Assembly: GCA_963765135.1 (NCBI GenBank)
Contig: CAVXUX010000002.1
Location: forward strand, 434,001 to 498,000
Length of the DNA stretch: 64,000 bases
Direction of reading: 5' to 3'
Source of the DNA: JACVRW01 sp963765135
GTDB taxonomy: Bacteria; Actinomycetota; Thermoleophilia; Solirubrobacterales; Thermoleophilaceae
Part shown: positions 52,805 to 62,370 of the stretch, one piece after another
Numbering within the stretch: the stretch's first letter is position 1
Layout of the letters: every line of letters starts with the position of its first letter
Made by a program: the position numbers and the translations under genes
The notes under the pieces: model-generated
Database searches by the model: none
Told to the model about the DNA's origin: nothing
The model's input: the letters and a program-made list of their open reading frames with translations, nothing else

Positions 52805-53902
52805 GGGAAGCTCGTCAGGCGCTCGTAGCCGTCCTCGGTGACGAGCGCGAGGTCCTCGAGGCGCACGCCGCCGTAGCCGTGGCGGTAGCAGCCGGGCTCG
52901 ATCGCGACCACGTCGCCGGCCACCAGCTCGTCCGTGCCTGTCCGTCCCAGCGACGGCTCCTCATGCACCTGCAGCCCGACCCCGTGGCCGAGCGAATGGA
53001 AGAACCCGTCGCGCAAGCGGCTCGCCCTCGGGCTTCGTGCGCTGCGTCGGTTCGCCGGCGCCCTCGAACACGTCGCACGCCGCGGCGAACAGGTCCTCGC
53101 CCTTCACGCCCGGCCGCAGCAGCGCGTAGACGCGCTGGAGAGCCTCCTCGCAGAGCGAGTGCCAGGCGGCGACGTCGGCCGCGATCTCGCCGCCGGTCAC
53201 GAACGTGCGGGTCATGTCGGCGAAGCAGCCGGACAGCTCGTCGCGCGGCCAGATGTCGATGATGATCGGCACCCCCGGCGGCAGCAGGCCGGTGCCCTGC
53301 TCGTGTCCGGTGGCGCCGGCCGCGCCGGCCGCGACGATGATGTCCTCCGGGGTCGGTGCGCCGTGGTCGGCGCAGACCTCGCGGATGCGAGCGCGGACCT
53401 CCTCCGCGGTGACCGGCTCGCCGCCGCGCAGCAGCTCGGCGGCGGCGGCCATGCCCGCGTCGGCGGCGGCCTGGGCTCGGCGCACGCCGGCGATCTCCGC
53501 GGCGGTCTTGGAGCGCCGCCGCCGGATGAACTCGCGCTCGTCGGGGACGACCTCGATGCCGTCGGCGCGCAGGCGGTCGGCCACGGCCACCGGCAGCTCG
53601 CCCGGCACCACGAGCCGGCTCACGCCGAGCCGCTGCGCCGCGCGCGCACACAGCTCGGGCTCGAGCTCGTCCCAGCGCATGCCGCGAGCGATCAGCTCGT
53701 CGAGGCCGAGCTCGTACGGGTCGATCACCTCGACGCCGGGGGCGGCCTCGGAGACGCGGCCGGCCTCCATCGAGGAGATCACTGCCACGCGGCGACCGTT
53801 CAGCTCGAAGTAGGAAAAGGGGTCGAGGATCCCCAGCGGCAGCTCGTGGCGCAGCGGCGCCGAGCGCAGGGTGTCGCCGTGGATGAGGACGTCGGGGGAC
53901 AT
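52786..53902 (-). CDS. M24 Xaa-Pro aminopeptidase-like, frameshift near 53017
   Basis: 371 residues when repaired. The pita-bread fold metal ligands are visible: IIDIWPRDELSGCFADMTRT (two Asp), HSLGHGVGLQVHEEPSLG (His), VVAIEPGCYRHGYGGVRLED (two Glu). The N-terminal creatinase-like domain starts MSPDVLIHGDTLRSAPLRHE. The break near 53017 separates RTKPEGEPL from RDGFFHSLGHGVGLQVHEEP, one extra base. Cleaves Xaa-Pro dipeptide ends. The C-terminus overlaps the convergent LtrA gene by 19 bases. Confidence 0.9.
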
Positions 53903-53911
53903 GCGCTCACG

Positions 53912-54772
53912 CTACCTGAGCAGCGTGACCCGCTTCTCCCTGCGGGTGGTGTTGCCGGACTCGTCGACGGCCGTGACCGTCACGACCAGCTTCGCCGAGC
54001 GCCGCGTGCGCGCCGGCATGGTGAGAACGACCGACTCGCCCTCCGACGCCACGGCGGGGGCCACCCGCACGCGTCGGGGCGGCTCTGCCCGGGCGCCGAC
54101 CATGCAGGCCTCGCGCGGGCAGCGGGCGCGGATCGTGACGACGTCGCGCTGGCGCGCGGCGGCGACGATCCGCAGCGCGGGCGGCGCGGCGTCCGGGGTG
54201 TGGTCGCTCGGGAGGCAGGACTCGGTCAGCAGCTCGTCGGCGTCGTCGAAGTAGGGCTGGTAGCCGTCGCGGTTCTCGGGCGCCGGGCGCTCCACGTCGG
54301 CGATCCAGGTCCCATAGCCGTCCGGGGCGGTGCCGTACTCCTCGGCGCCCTCCGCGAGCTCGCGCTGGCGGACGATCACCGCGGTGTCGAGGAACCAGCG
54401 CAGCTGCAGCTCGGGGTTGCGCGGGAAGCCGCGGTAGTCGCCCTTGTTGAGCGACCGGTGCATGGAGAAGAACCCGGCGAACGCGTTGCCCTTGGTGTTG
54501 AGGTTGCGCAGGCCCGACTCCGCCAGGGCGGCCATCACGGGCAGCTCCTGCGGCACGTCGCGCAGCGCCGCCGCGCGCGCCATCCAGCGAGCGATCGGCG
54601 TGCGGGCGGCGTCGTCCCCGGGATAGGCCGCCGGGCACGGGTCGCCTGGGCCCGGGACGGGCGTCCCGCCGCTTTGGGCGGGGGCCGGCGCCGCGGCCAC
54701 CAGCAGCGCCGCGGCTGCTCCGATCGCCGAGATCGAGCGCCTCACGCCGAGGCATCCTGCCAGGCGTGGCAT
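53912..54772 (-). CDS. Secreted protein with transglycosylase-like segment
   Basis: 286 residues with a signal peptide (ISAIGAAAALLVAAAPAPAQ). The segment LPVMAALAESGLRNLNTKGN then FAGFFSMHRSLNKGDY and NPELQLRWFLDTAVIVRQRE resembles the catalytic ESGL core of lysozyme-like transglycosylases. After 200, a small beta domain has RARCPREACMVGARAEPPRR and SAKLVVTVTAVDESGNTTRR (Ig or cadherin-like). A cell wall role is likely but the exact enzyme is not fixed. GTG at 54745 is an alternative start. Confidence 0.68.
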   Translation of the reverse strand: MPRLAGCLGVRRSISAIGAAAALLVAAAPAPAQSGGTPVPGPGDPCPAAYPGDDAARTPIARWMARAAALRDVPQELPVMAALAESGLRNLNTKGNAFAGFFSMHRSLNKGDYRGFPRNPELQLRWFLDTAVIVRQRELAEGAEEYGTAPDGYGTWIADVERPAPENRDGYQPYFDDADELLTESCLPSDHTPDAAPPALRIVAAARQRDVVTIRARCPREACMVGARAEPPRRVRVAPAVASEGESVVLTMPARTRRSAKLVVTVTAVDESGNTTRREKRVTLLR

Positions 54773-54784
54773 GCTGCCGCACCG

Positions 54785-55706
54785 ATGAAGGTGTTCGTGA
54801 CCCGCGCGCTGCCCGGCGGCGCGATCGATCGGCTAGCCGCCGAGCACGAGGTCGAGGTCTGGCCCGAGCCGCTGCCGCCGCCGCGCGACGAGATGCTCGC
54901 GCACGTGCGCGAGGCCGAGGGCCTGCTGGCGCTGCTGACCGACCGCGTGGACGCCGAGCTCATGGACGCCGCCGCGAACCTGCGCGCGATCTCGAACTAC
55001 GCGGTCGGCGTGGACAACATCGACGTCGACGCGGCGACCGCGCGCGGCCTCCCGGTCGGCAACACCCCGGGCGTGCTGACCGACACGACGGCCGACCTGG
55101 CCGTGGCGCTGATGCTCGGCATCGGGCGGCGGCTGGTCGACGGCGACGCCTACGTCCGGCGCGGCGAGTGGCGCACCTGGGAGCCCGACCAGCTGCTCGG
55201 CCGCGACCTCCACGACGCGACCGTCGGGATCGTCGGCTTCGGGCGGATCGGGCAGGCGGTGGCGCGGCGGCTCGAGGGGTTCGAGTGCACGATCCTGCAC
55301 ACGAGCCGCAGCGGCGGTGTGGGCTTCGAGGAGTTGCTGGAGCGCTCCGACTTCGTGTCGGTGCACACGCCGTTGACGCCGGAGACGCGCGGGCTGATCG
55401 ACGCCGAGGCGCTGCGGCGAATGAAGCCGACGGCGTATCTGGTCAACACGGCGCGCGGGCCCGGTGGTTGACACGGACGCGCTGGCCGCCGGGCTCCACG
55501 CGGGCGAGATCGCGGGCGCGGCGCTTGACGTGACCGACCCCGAACCGCTGCCTGCCGACCACCCGCTGCTGGACGCCCCCAACCTGCTGGTGCTGCCCCA
55601 CCTCGGCTCGGCCACGCACGCCACCCGCGAGCGAATGGCCGACATGGCGGTGGACAACCTGCTGGCCGGGCTGCGCGGCGAGCGGATGCCGCACCAGGTG
55701 AATTAG
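54785..55706 (+). CDS. D-2-hydroxyacid dehydrogenase (glyoxylate/hydroxypyruvate reductase), frameshift near 55463
   Basis: 306 residues when repaired. VGVDNIDVDAATARGLPVGN near 80, NAD motif VGIVGFGRIGQAVARRLEGF near 140, and the active site Arg in VNTARGP, His in LPHLGSATHATRERMA. One extra G at 55463 breaks the frame right after the catalytic Arg block (NTARGP|VVDTDALAAGL). The enzyme reduces glyoxylate or hydroxypyruvate with NADH. It is divergent from the secreted protein gene, with 12 bases between the start codons. Confidence 0.9.
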
Positions 55707-55735
55707 CTCTTGCCGGGCAGGGATGCCCGCAAGAT

Positions 55736-56197
55736 CTAATCCCCGAGGACCTTGATCACCATCCGCTTCGGCCGCCGGCCGTCGAACTCGCAGTAGAAGA
55801 CCTGCTGCCACGGTCCCAGGTCGAGGCGCCCGGCGGTCACCGGGACGATCACCTGGTGATGCACGAGCAGGTTCTTCAGGTGTGCGTCGCCGTTGTCCTC
55901 GCCGCCGCGGTGGTGGCGGTAGTCGCCGGGATCGGGCAGCAGCTCGCGGGCCACGTCGTTGGCCGGCTCCTTCCAGCTCGGCGGCGCGATCTTGTCCAGC
56001 CACTCGAGTACGTCCTCGTGCAGGCCCGGCTCGTCGTCGTTGATCCAGACGGCGGCCGTGATGTGCATCGCGGCGACCAGGGCGAGGCCCTCGTCGATGC
56101 CCGCCTCGTCGACCGCGGACTGCACGTCCTCGGTGATGCGGATCAGCTCGCGGCGCCCGCTGGTTTGGAACGTCCGGTAGACGGTGTTTGACTTCAT
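55736..56197 (-). CDS. YjbQ-family protein (UPF0047, secondary thiamine-phosphate synthase-like)
   Basis: 153 residues. Starts TVYRTFQTSGRRELIRITED, then DEGLALVAAMHITAAVWIND near 42 with the conserved His and Asn, HHRGGEDNGDAHLKNLLVHH near 95 and LDLGPWQQVFYCEFDGRRPK near 127, which is the YjbQ pattern. Homologues support a weak thiamine phosphate synthase activity. The ATG at 56197 is in CATG with the SDR start on the other strand. Confidence 0.9.
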   Translation of the reverse strand: MKSNTVYRTFQTSGRRELIRITEDVQSAVDEAGIDEGLALVAAMHITAAVWINDDEPGLHEDVLEWLDKIAPPSWKEPANDVARELLPDPGDYRHHRGGEDNGDAHLKNLLVHHQVIVPVTAGRLDLGPWQQVFYCEFDGRRPKRMVIKVLGD

Positions 56198-56936
56198 GCG
56201 CGTGAACCTCGGTCTCGACGGCAAGGTGTGCGTTGTCACGGGCGCCACTCGCGGCATCGGCGCGGCGACCGTCCGCATGCTGAAGCAAGAGGGCGCCCAG
56301 GTGCTCGGCGTCGCGCGCCACGGCGCCGACCTCGAGCTCGACGTGACCGCCCCCGACGCGGGCGAGCGCGTGCTCGCCGCCTGCCCGGCGCCACCCTGGG
56401 CGCTCGTCAACGCCGCCGGCACGAGCAGGGCCCGCGCGCTCGACGAGCTGACCGACGCCGACTGGCAGGCCCAGTGGGAGCTGCACGTGATGGGCCCGAT
56501 GCGGCTGATGCGCGCGCTCGCCCCGGCCATGACCGGCGGCGGGCGCATCGTGAACGTGGCCTCCTCGTCGGGCAAGCGGCCCTCGCGCCGCCTCGACGCC
56601 TCCTACTCGGTGACCAAGGCCGCCCTGCTCTCGCTCAGCCGCCTGTTCGCCGACACCTGGAGCGGCGAGGGCGTGCTCGTGAACGCCGTGGCGCCCGGCC
56701 CGATCGAAGGCGAGTCGTGGACCGCGCCCGATGGCCTGGCCGACGAGCTCGCCGCCCGCACCGGCAAGACCCGCGACGAGGTGCTCGCCGACACCGCGGC
56801 CGGCCTCCCGCTCGGCCGCATGGGCACCGACGACGAGGCGGCGGCGGTGATCGTCTTCCTGTGCTCGCAGCCCGCGTCGAACGTGACCGGGGCGGCCTGG
56901 TCGGTGGACGGCGGTTCAGTGCCGATCATCCTTTGA
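56196..56936 (+). CDS. Short-chain dehydrogenase/reductase
   Basis: 246 residues. Cofactor motif VVTGATRGIGAATVRM near 12 and NAAGTSRARAL near 74; the active site is VASSSGKRPSRRLDASYSVTKA with Ser and YSVTK, followed by NAVAPGPIEGESWT. Close to FabG-like reductases. ATG 56196 overlaps the divergent YjbQ ATG; alternative starts are GTG 56184 and GTG 56202. Function unknown. Confidence 0.9.
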   Translation: MRVNLGLDGKVCVVTGATRGIGAATVRMLKQEGAQVLGVARHGADLELDVTAPDAGERVLAACPAPPWALVNAAGTSRARALDELTDADWQAQWELHVMGPMRLMRALAPAMTGGGRIVNVASSSGKRPSRRLDASYSVTKAALLSLSRLFADTWSGEGVLVNAVAPGPIEGESWTAPDGLADELAARTGKTRDEVLADTAAGLPLGRMGTDDEAAAVIVFLCSQPASNVTGAAWSVDGGSVPIIL

Positions 56937-56972
56937 CGCAAGCTTTTCGGCGCTTGTGCCGATTAGTCCTAG

Positions 56973-59612
56973 ATGGGCCCAGAGTCGCTGGCCCGACCAT
57001 CACCGAGGGCCATGTTCGGCAGTTTGCGCGTCAAACTGGCGGTTGCCACGCTGGTTCTGCTCGCCCTGGGCGCATTCGGCGCCGCGTGGTACGTACGCAC
57101 TCGCCTGGCCAGGCCCTACGAGGAGTCCCTGCAGGCGCAGCTCGAGAGCGTCGGCCGCACGCTCGCGCTCGACCTCGACGAGGCTCAGCTGCGCCAGCCG
57201 CGCCAGCTGGAGCTGCGGCTCGAGCGCCTCAGGCACGCCAACCCCAACCTGATCGCCGTGAGCGTTTACCGCCGCGACGGAACGCGGCGCACGCTGGTGG
57301 CCTCGGCCCACGCGCCAGGGGTCGGCACCACGACGATGGCCCAGCGCCGGCACGCGCGCGGGACCGCCCTGAGCGGCTACGGACTGCCGCCGGCCGAACG
57401 CGAGCGCCGCGGCGCTCCGCTGCGCAACCGCGCGCCGCGGGCGGAGCAGCTCAGCGTGCCGGTGCGGGGCGAGCTCGGCGGGCCGATCGGCGACGTGGTG
57501 GTTCGCGTCGACCGCACGCCCACGGACACCGCCCTCGCCAGCGACGTGGGCCAGCTGATCGTGCTGGCGACCCTCCTGGCGCTCGTCATCGGGCTCGGCT
57601 TCGCGGCGATGCTCAATCGTGCCGTGCTGAGCCCGCTTCAGCAGCTGCGCGAGGCCATCCACGCGCTGCGCGCGGGCGCTGGTGAGACCCGCCTGGCATG
57701 GGACCGCTCCGATGAGCTGGGCGAGCTGTCCGGCGACTTCGACGCGATGGCCGCCCAGCTGCAGGAGTCGCACTCGCGCCTCCAGTCGCTGGCGCTGAAG
57801 GACCCGCTCACCGGCCTGCTCAACCACCGCTCGTTCCACGAGACCCTGCAGCGCGAGCTGGCCGAGGCCGAACAGACGAACGCCTCGGTGGCGCTCGTCG
57901 TGCTCGACCTCGACCACTTCAAGGAGATCAACGACACCTACGGCCATACGTACGGCGACGAGGTGCTGCGCACCGCCAGCCGGAGCCTGCGTGAGTCGGT
58001 GCGCCAGGGCGACCTGGTGGCGCGCGTCGGCGGCGAGGAGTTCGCGCTGATCCTGCCCGGCGCGGACGCGGAGCTGGGCCATGCGGTCGCCGAGCGAGCC
58101 CGCGCCGGCCTCACCGATGTGGCCGTGCAGAGCGGCCGGCTGACCTGCTCGGCGGGCGTGGCCGCCTTCCCGGTCCACGCGAGCGACGCAGCCGGGTTGT
58201 TCGCCGTGGCCGACGGGGCCCTCTACTGGGCCAAGGATGCGGGGCGCAACCAGACGCGCGTGTTCGATCCCGAGCACGTCACGGCGGTTGCGCCCGACGA
58301 GCAGCGCGCCGAGATCGAGGCGATCCTGGCCAACCCCGACATGCTGCGCCCCGTCTACCAGCCCTGGGTCGAGCTGGCGACCGGGCGGCTGGCCGGCTAC
58401 GAGGCGCTGACGCGCTTCGACGCGCCGGCCAATCGCACGCCCGACGAGTGGTTCGCGCGCGCCCATCGATGCGGGCTCGGGGAGCGCCTCGAGGCGCTCG
58501 CGATCCAGCGGGCGCTGGCCACCCCGGGCCGGCCCGAGGGCACCTTCCTGTCGATCAACCTGAGCCCCTCGGTGCTGACCTCGCCGGTCCTGGAAGCGGC
58601 GCTGCCGGAGTCGCTCAGCCTGGTCGTGATCGAGGTGACCGAGCAGGAGGCGATCGTCGACCTGCCTGGTGTCGAGCGCGCGCTCGAAGGTTTCCGGCGC
58701 CGCGGCGCCCGGATCGCCCTCGACGACGCGGGCATCGGCTACGCCGGGCTGCAGGAGCTGATGCGCCTGCGTCCGGACATCATCAAGCTCGACCGCTCGC
58801 TGATCTGCGACCTGCCCAACGACCCCGCCAAGGTCGCCCTCGCGGAGTCGCTGGTGCGCTTCGCGCAGCGCACCGGTGCCGCGGTGTGCGGCGAGGGGAT
58901 CGAGGAGCTCGACGAGCTGGTCGTGCTGGCCGACCTCGACATGACCTACGGGCAGGGCTACGCGCTCGCGCGCCCCGGGCCGGCCTGGCCGCAGGCCGAC
59001 GAGGCGATGCTCGAGGTCCTGCGGCGCCGCAGCGCGCGCAGCGACCTCGACCCGATGGACGACATCGGCTCGACCGAGGCCGGCGACCGGCGCCTGGAGC
59101 ACATCTGCGCGCGCATCTCGGCGTGCACGACCGTCGAGGAGCTGGCCTCCGTGCTCGCGATCGTGGCGGTCGAGCTGGACGCGCAGGACGTCTGCGTGTC
59201 CCGGTGGGAGCGCGCCCGTCGCCAGGTGATCACGTTCGCGGTGTCGCCCGGCTGCCCCGACCCTGGCGGCGGCGCCTACGACCTCGACGACTACCCGACC
59301 ACCGAGCGCGTGCTGGTGCACGGGGACGCGGTGCAGCTGCTGGCCGGCGACCACGACGAGGTCGAGACGCACTTCCTCGGCGAGAGCGGCCACGGGTCGC
59401 TGCTGATGGTGCCGGTCGCGTTCGCGGGCGAGACGATCGGGCTGCTCGAGGTGATGCGCCGGCGCGAGCGCGCGTTCACGCGCAGCCAGACCAACCGCGC
59501 GCGGATCATCGCCCACCAGCTCGGCGGCACGCTCGGCGCCGGACGGGTCGCGCCCGCCACGGCCGTGCCGACCATGCGCTACCGAGGCTCCCAGCGCCTC
59601 GCCGAGGCCTGA
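56973..59612 (+). CDS. GGDEF-EAL-GAF c-di-GMP signalling protein with membrane anchor
   Basis: 879 residues. Two spans flank an extracytoplasmic sensor: VKLAVATLVLLALGAFGAAW near 20 and VLATLLALVIGLGFAAMLNR near 190, then a HAMP part. The GGDEF domain has DPLTGLLNHRSFHETLQREL near 279, RQGD I-site five residues before RVGGEEF near 352. The EAL domain is LAGYEALTRFDAP near 470, NLSPSVL near 530, EVTEQE near 552, LDDAGIGYAGL near 583, IIKLDRSL near 601. A C-terminal GAF domain follows (residues 710-860). Both cyclase and phosphodiesterase residues seem intact. Stop is fused to the Amt ATG (TGATG). Confidence 0.93.
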   Translation: MGPESLARPSPRAMFGSLRVKLAVATLVLLALGAFGAAWYVRTRLARPYEESLQAQLESVGRTLALDLDEAQLRQPRQLELRLERLRHANPNLIAVSVYRRDGTRRTLVASAHAPGVGTTTMAQRRHARGTALSGYGLPPAERERRGAPLRNRAPRAEQLSVPVRGELGGPIGDVVVRVDRTPTDTALASDVGQLIVLATLLALVIGLGFAAMLNRAVLSPLQQLREAIHALRAGAGETRLAWDRSDELGELSGDFDAMAAQLQESHSRLQSLALKDPLTGLLNHRSFHETLQRELAEAEQTNASVALVVLDLDHFKEINDTYGHTYGDEVLRTASRSLRESVRQGDLVARVGGEEFALILPGADAELGHAVAERARAGLTDVAVQSGRLTCSAGVAAFPVHASDAAGLFAVADGALYWAKDAGRNQTRVFDPEHVTAVAPDEQRAEIEAILANPDMLRPVYQPWVELATGRLAGYEALTRFDAPANRTPDEWFARAHRCGLGERLEALAIQRALATPGRPEGTFLSINLSPSVLTSPVLEAALPESLSLVVIEVTEQEAIVDLPGVERALEGFRRRGARIALDDAGIGYAGLQELMRLRPDIIKLDRSLICDLPNDPAKVALAESLVRFAQRTGAAVCGEGIEELDELVVLADLDMTYGQGYALARPGPAWPQADEAMLEVLRRRSARSDLDPMDDIGSTEAGDRRLEHICARISACTTVEELASVLAIVAVELDAQDVCVSRWERARRQVITFAVSPGCPDPGGGAYDLDDYPTTERVLVHGDAVQLLAGDHDEVETHFLGESGHGSLLMVPVAFAGETIGLLEVMRRRERAFTRSQTNRARIIAHQLGGTLGAGRVAPATAVPTMRYRGSQRLAEA

Positions 59613-60970
59613 TGGACGACACGCTCCAGGCCGCCCAGCAGGGCACGCTCCACGACAGCGTGGTCGTCAACACGCTCTGGCTCGTGGTCGCAGCGATCCT
59701 CGTGCTGTTCATGCAGGGCGGCTTCGCGATGCTCGAGATCGGCTTCTCGCGCGCGAAGAACGCCGGCTCGGTCGTCGCCAAGATCCTCACCAACCTTTCG
59801 ATCGCGGCGCTCTGCTACTGGGCGGTCGGCTTCGCGCTCGCGTTTGGCAACGGCGCGATCGCCGGGACCGACGGCTTCTTCCTCGAGGGGTACGGCTCGG
59901 CGCGCGAGGCGTTCGGGGCGATGGCGTTCTCCGACGCGGCGATCGAGGCCAAGTGGCTGTTCCAGTTCGCGTTCTGCGCGGTGGCGCTGGCGATCATCTG
60001 GGGAACCACCCTGGAGCGCCTCCGCTACGCCGCGCACGCGGCGTTCGCGGTCGTGTTCAGCGCGCTGATCTACCCGATCGTGTCGCACTGGGTCTTCGGC
60101 GGCGGCTGGCTCCAGGCCAGCGTCGGGACGCAGGACTTCGCCGGTTCCAGCGCGGTCCACCTGACGGGGGCGACCGCGGGCCTTGCCGCGCTGCTGATGC
60201 TCGGCCCGCGCCGCGGCAAGTACGGGCACGACGGGGTGCCGCTCGCGATCCCGGGCCACTCGATGCCGCTGGTCGGCCTCGGCACGGTGATCCTGTTCAT
60301 CGGCTGGTTCGGCTTCAACGCCGGCTCGACGCTCGGCGCGGCCGACGTGCGCTTCGCCCACGTGGCGATGGTCACCTTGCTGGGCGGCACGGCGGGAGTG
60401 CTCGGCGCCTTCATCGCGACCACGCTCCTGCAGCGGACCGTCGACATCGGCATGGTCGCCAACGGGATGATCGGGGGGCTGGTGGCGATCACCGCGCCGT
60501 CGGGCTACATCAGCACCTGGCCGGCGCCGATCATCGGGTTCGTCGCGGGCGTGATCGTGGTGGTCGGAGTGGTGATCGTCGAGCGTCGCCTGGACGACCC
60601 GGTCGGCGTGATCTCCGTGCACGGCATGGCGGGCGTCTGGGGCACGCTCAGCTGCGGCCTGTTCACCCTGCCGCGGCTGGCGCAGTACAACGGCGTCGGC
60701 GAGCCCGACGGCGGCCTGTTCTACTCGGGCCGCCTCGATCAGCTCGGGGACCAGGCGATCGGCGTATTGGCGGTGTTCGCGTTCGTGTTCGCGGCGAGCA
60801 TGCTCACGTTCGCGGTCATCCGCGCGACGATCGGGATGCGCGTGTCCGAGGCCGAGGAGGAGGCCGGCCTCGACATCGTCGAGCACGGCATGTACGGCTA
60901 CCCCGAGCAGTTCATCCATCTGGAGCACCTGCACGGCAACGGCCGCGAGCGCGCCGAGGCGCCCCGGTAG
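59612..60970 (+). CDS. amt: Amt-family ammonium transporter
   Basis: 452 residues and eleven spans. QGGFAMLEIGFSRAKNAGSV near 32 is the N-terminal signature. The two pore His are in GSSAVHLTGATAGLAALLML (near 175) and VHGMAGVWGTLSCGLF (near 337). Conducts ammonium or ammonia. Its ATG overlaps the signalling gene stop by one base. No glnK gene follows, which is unusual; the acidic C-terminus ends in a His/Glu-rich run. Confidence 0.95.
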   Translation: MDDTLQAAQQGTLHDSVVVNTLWLVVAAILVLFMQGGFAMLEIGFSRAKNAGSVVAKILTNLSIAALCYWAVGFALAFGNGAIAGTDGFFLEGYGSAREAFGAMAFSDAAIEAKWLFQFAFCAVALAIIWGTTLERLRYAAHAAFAVVFSALIYPIVSHWVFGGGWLQASVGTQDFAGSSAVHLTGATAGLAALLMLGPRRGKYGHDGVPLAIPGHSMPLVGLGTVILFIGWFGFNAGSTLGAADVRFAHVAMVTLLGGTAGVLGAFIATTLLQRTVDIGMVANGMIGGLVAITAPSGYISTWPAPIIGFVAGVIVVVGVVIVERRLDDPVGVISVHGMAGVWGTLSCGLFTLPRLAQYNGVGEPDGGLFYSGRLDQLGDQAIGVLAVFAFVFAASMLTFAVIRATIGMRVSEAEEEAGLDIVEHGMYGYPEQFIHLEHLHGNGRERAEAPR

Positions 60971-60981
60971 CGTCCCGCCCG

Positions 60982-62370
60982 ATGCGGGCGGTGATGGGAT
61001 TGTTGTTCTTCCCGCGCGGAGGTTCCGCGCAGGTCGCCCGCTACCTGGCGCGCTCGCTGCCGGCGGCGGGCTGGGACGTGACGCTCGCGTGCGGCTCGCT
61101 GGGTGCTCGGGGCGCGCCCTCCCACGCGGAGACGTTCTTCTCGGGTGTGGACGTGCGGCCGCTCGACTACACGGTCGCCGCTGCAGCGCCGGACCCGCTG
61201 GCGGCCGGGTTCCATCCGTCCTTCGAGGACCGTCCCGGAGCGCCCGACCGGGTCTTCGGGCGAGTGGACGACGCCGACTACGAGCGCCTCGTGGCGGTCT
61301 GGCAGCGCCAGCTCGCGGACGCCGGCGCCGCGGAGGCGGACGTGCTCCACCTCCATCACCTGACCCCGATCAACGAGGCGGCCGAACGCAGCTTCCCCGA
61401 GGTGCCGCGCATCGGCCACCTGCACGGCACCGAGTTGCTGATGCTGCGCGAGATCGACGAGGGGCCGCCGCCGGGCTGGGAGCACGCAGCCGCGTGGGCC
61501 GAGCGGATGCGGCGCTGGGCCGGCGGCTGCGAGCGGCTGCTGGTGCTCTCGCCCGACGCGGTGCGGCGCGTGCCCGCCCTGCTCGGCGTGGACCCCGACC
61601 GCGTGGTCTGGGCGCCCAACGGGTTCGACCCTGAGGGCTTCGACCGCCGGCCGGTCACGGGCGCCGCGCGCCTGGCGCACTGGCGCCGCTGGCTCGTCGA
61701 GGAGCCACGCGGGTGGGACGAGACGGGGGTCCCGGGTAGCGTCGCCTACGCCGACGAGCAGCTCGCGCCGTTCTCCGGGGCGGTACTGCTCTACGTCGGC
61801 CGCTTCACCGAGGTCAAGCGCGTGGGGCTGCTGGTCCGCGCGCACGCCAGCGCCCGCGAGCGCTTCGCGCAGCCGGCCGCGCTGGTGCTGCTGGGCGGGT
61901 TCCCGGGGGAGTGGGAGGGCGAGCACCCGCTGCGGACCGTGCGCGCGACCGGCAACCCGGACGTGTTCCTGGCCGGCTGGCGGGGCCACGAGGACCTGCC
62001 CGACGGGCTCAACGCGGCCGACCTGCTGGTGCTGCCCTCGGTGCGCGAGCAGTTCGGCGCGGTGATCGTGGAGGCGATGGCGTGCGGCCTGCCGGCGCTG
62101 GCGGTCGACGCCTGGGGGCCCGCCGAGATCGTGGACGCGGGGGAGACGGGGTGGCTCGTCCCGCCGGACGACGAGGAGGCGATGGCCGATGCGCTGGTGG
62201 AGGCCGTCAACGAGGACGCCGAGCGGCGGCGGCGCGGGGAGCGGGCGTACGAGGAGGCGCGCGGGCGCTACTCGTGGCCGGCGCTGGCGCGCGGCCTCGC
62301 GGCGGTCTACGGTGAGGTTGCCGACGGCCGGCCGCCGTCCGCGGGGACTCATACCCTGACCTCCCCTTGA
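60982..62370 (+). CDS. Group 1 (GT4) glycosyltransferase
   Basis: 462 residues. GT4 pieces: MGLLFFPRGGSAQVARYLAR at the start, VLHLHHLTPINEAAERSF near 115, LLYVGRFTEVKRVGLLVRAH near 270 and the nucleotide-sugar binding ending VREQFGAVIVEAMACGLPAL near 354. Uses an NDP-sugar. The stop is shared with the following TTG (TTGA), indicating coupling. Acceptor unknown. Confidence 0.9.
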   Translation: MRAVMGLLFFPRGGSAQVARYLARSLPAAGWDVTLACGSLGARGAPSHAETFFSGVDVRPLDYTVAAAAPDPLAAGFHPSFEDRPGAPDRVFGRVDDADYERLVAVWQRQLADAGAAEADVLHLHHLTPINEAAERSFPEVPRIGHLHGTELLMLREIDEGPPPGWEHAAAWAERMRRWAGGCERLLVLSPDAVRRVPALLGVDPDRVVWAPNGFDPEGFDRRPVTGAARLAHWRRWLVEEPRGWDETGVPGSVAYADEQLAPFSGAVLLYVGRFTEVKRVGLLVRAHASARERFAQPAALVLLGGFPGEWEGEHPLRTVRATGNPDVFLAGWRGHEDLPDGLNAADLLVLPSVREQFGAVIVEAMACGLPALAVDAWGPAEIVDAGETGWLVPPDDEEAMADALVEAVNEDAERRRRGERAYEEARGRYSWPALARGLAAVYGEVADGRPPSAGTHTLTSP

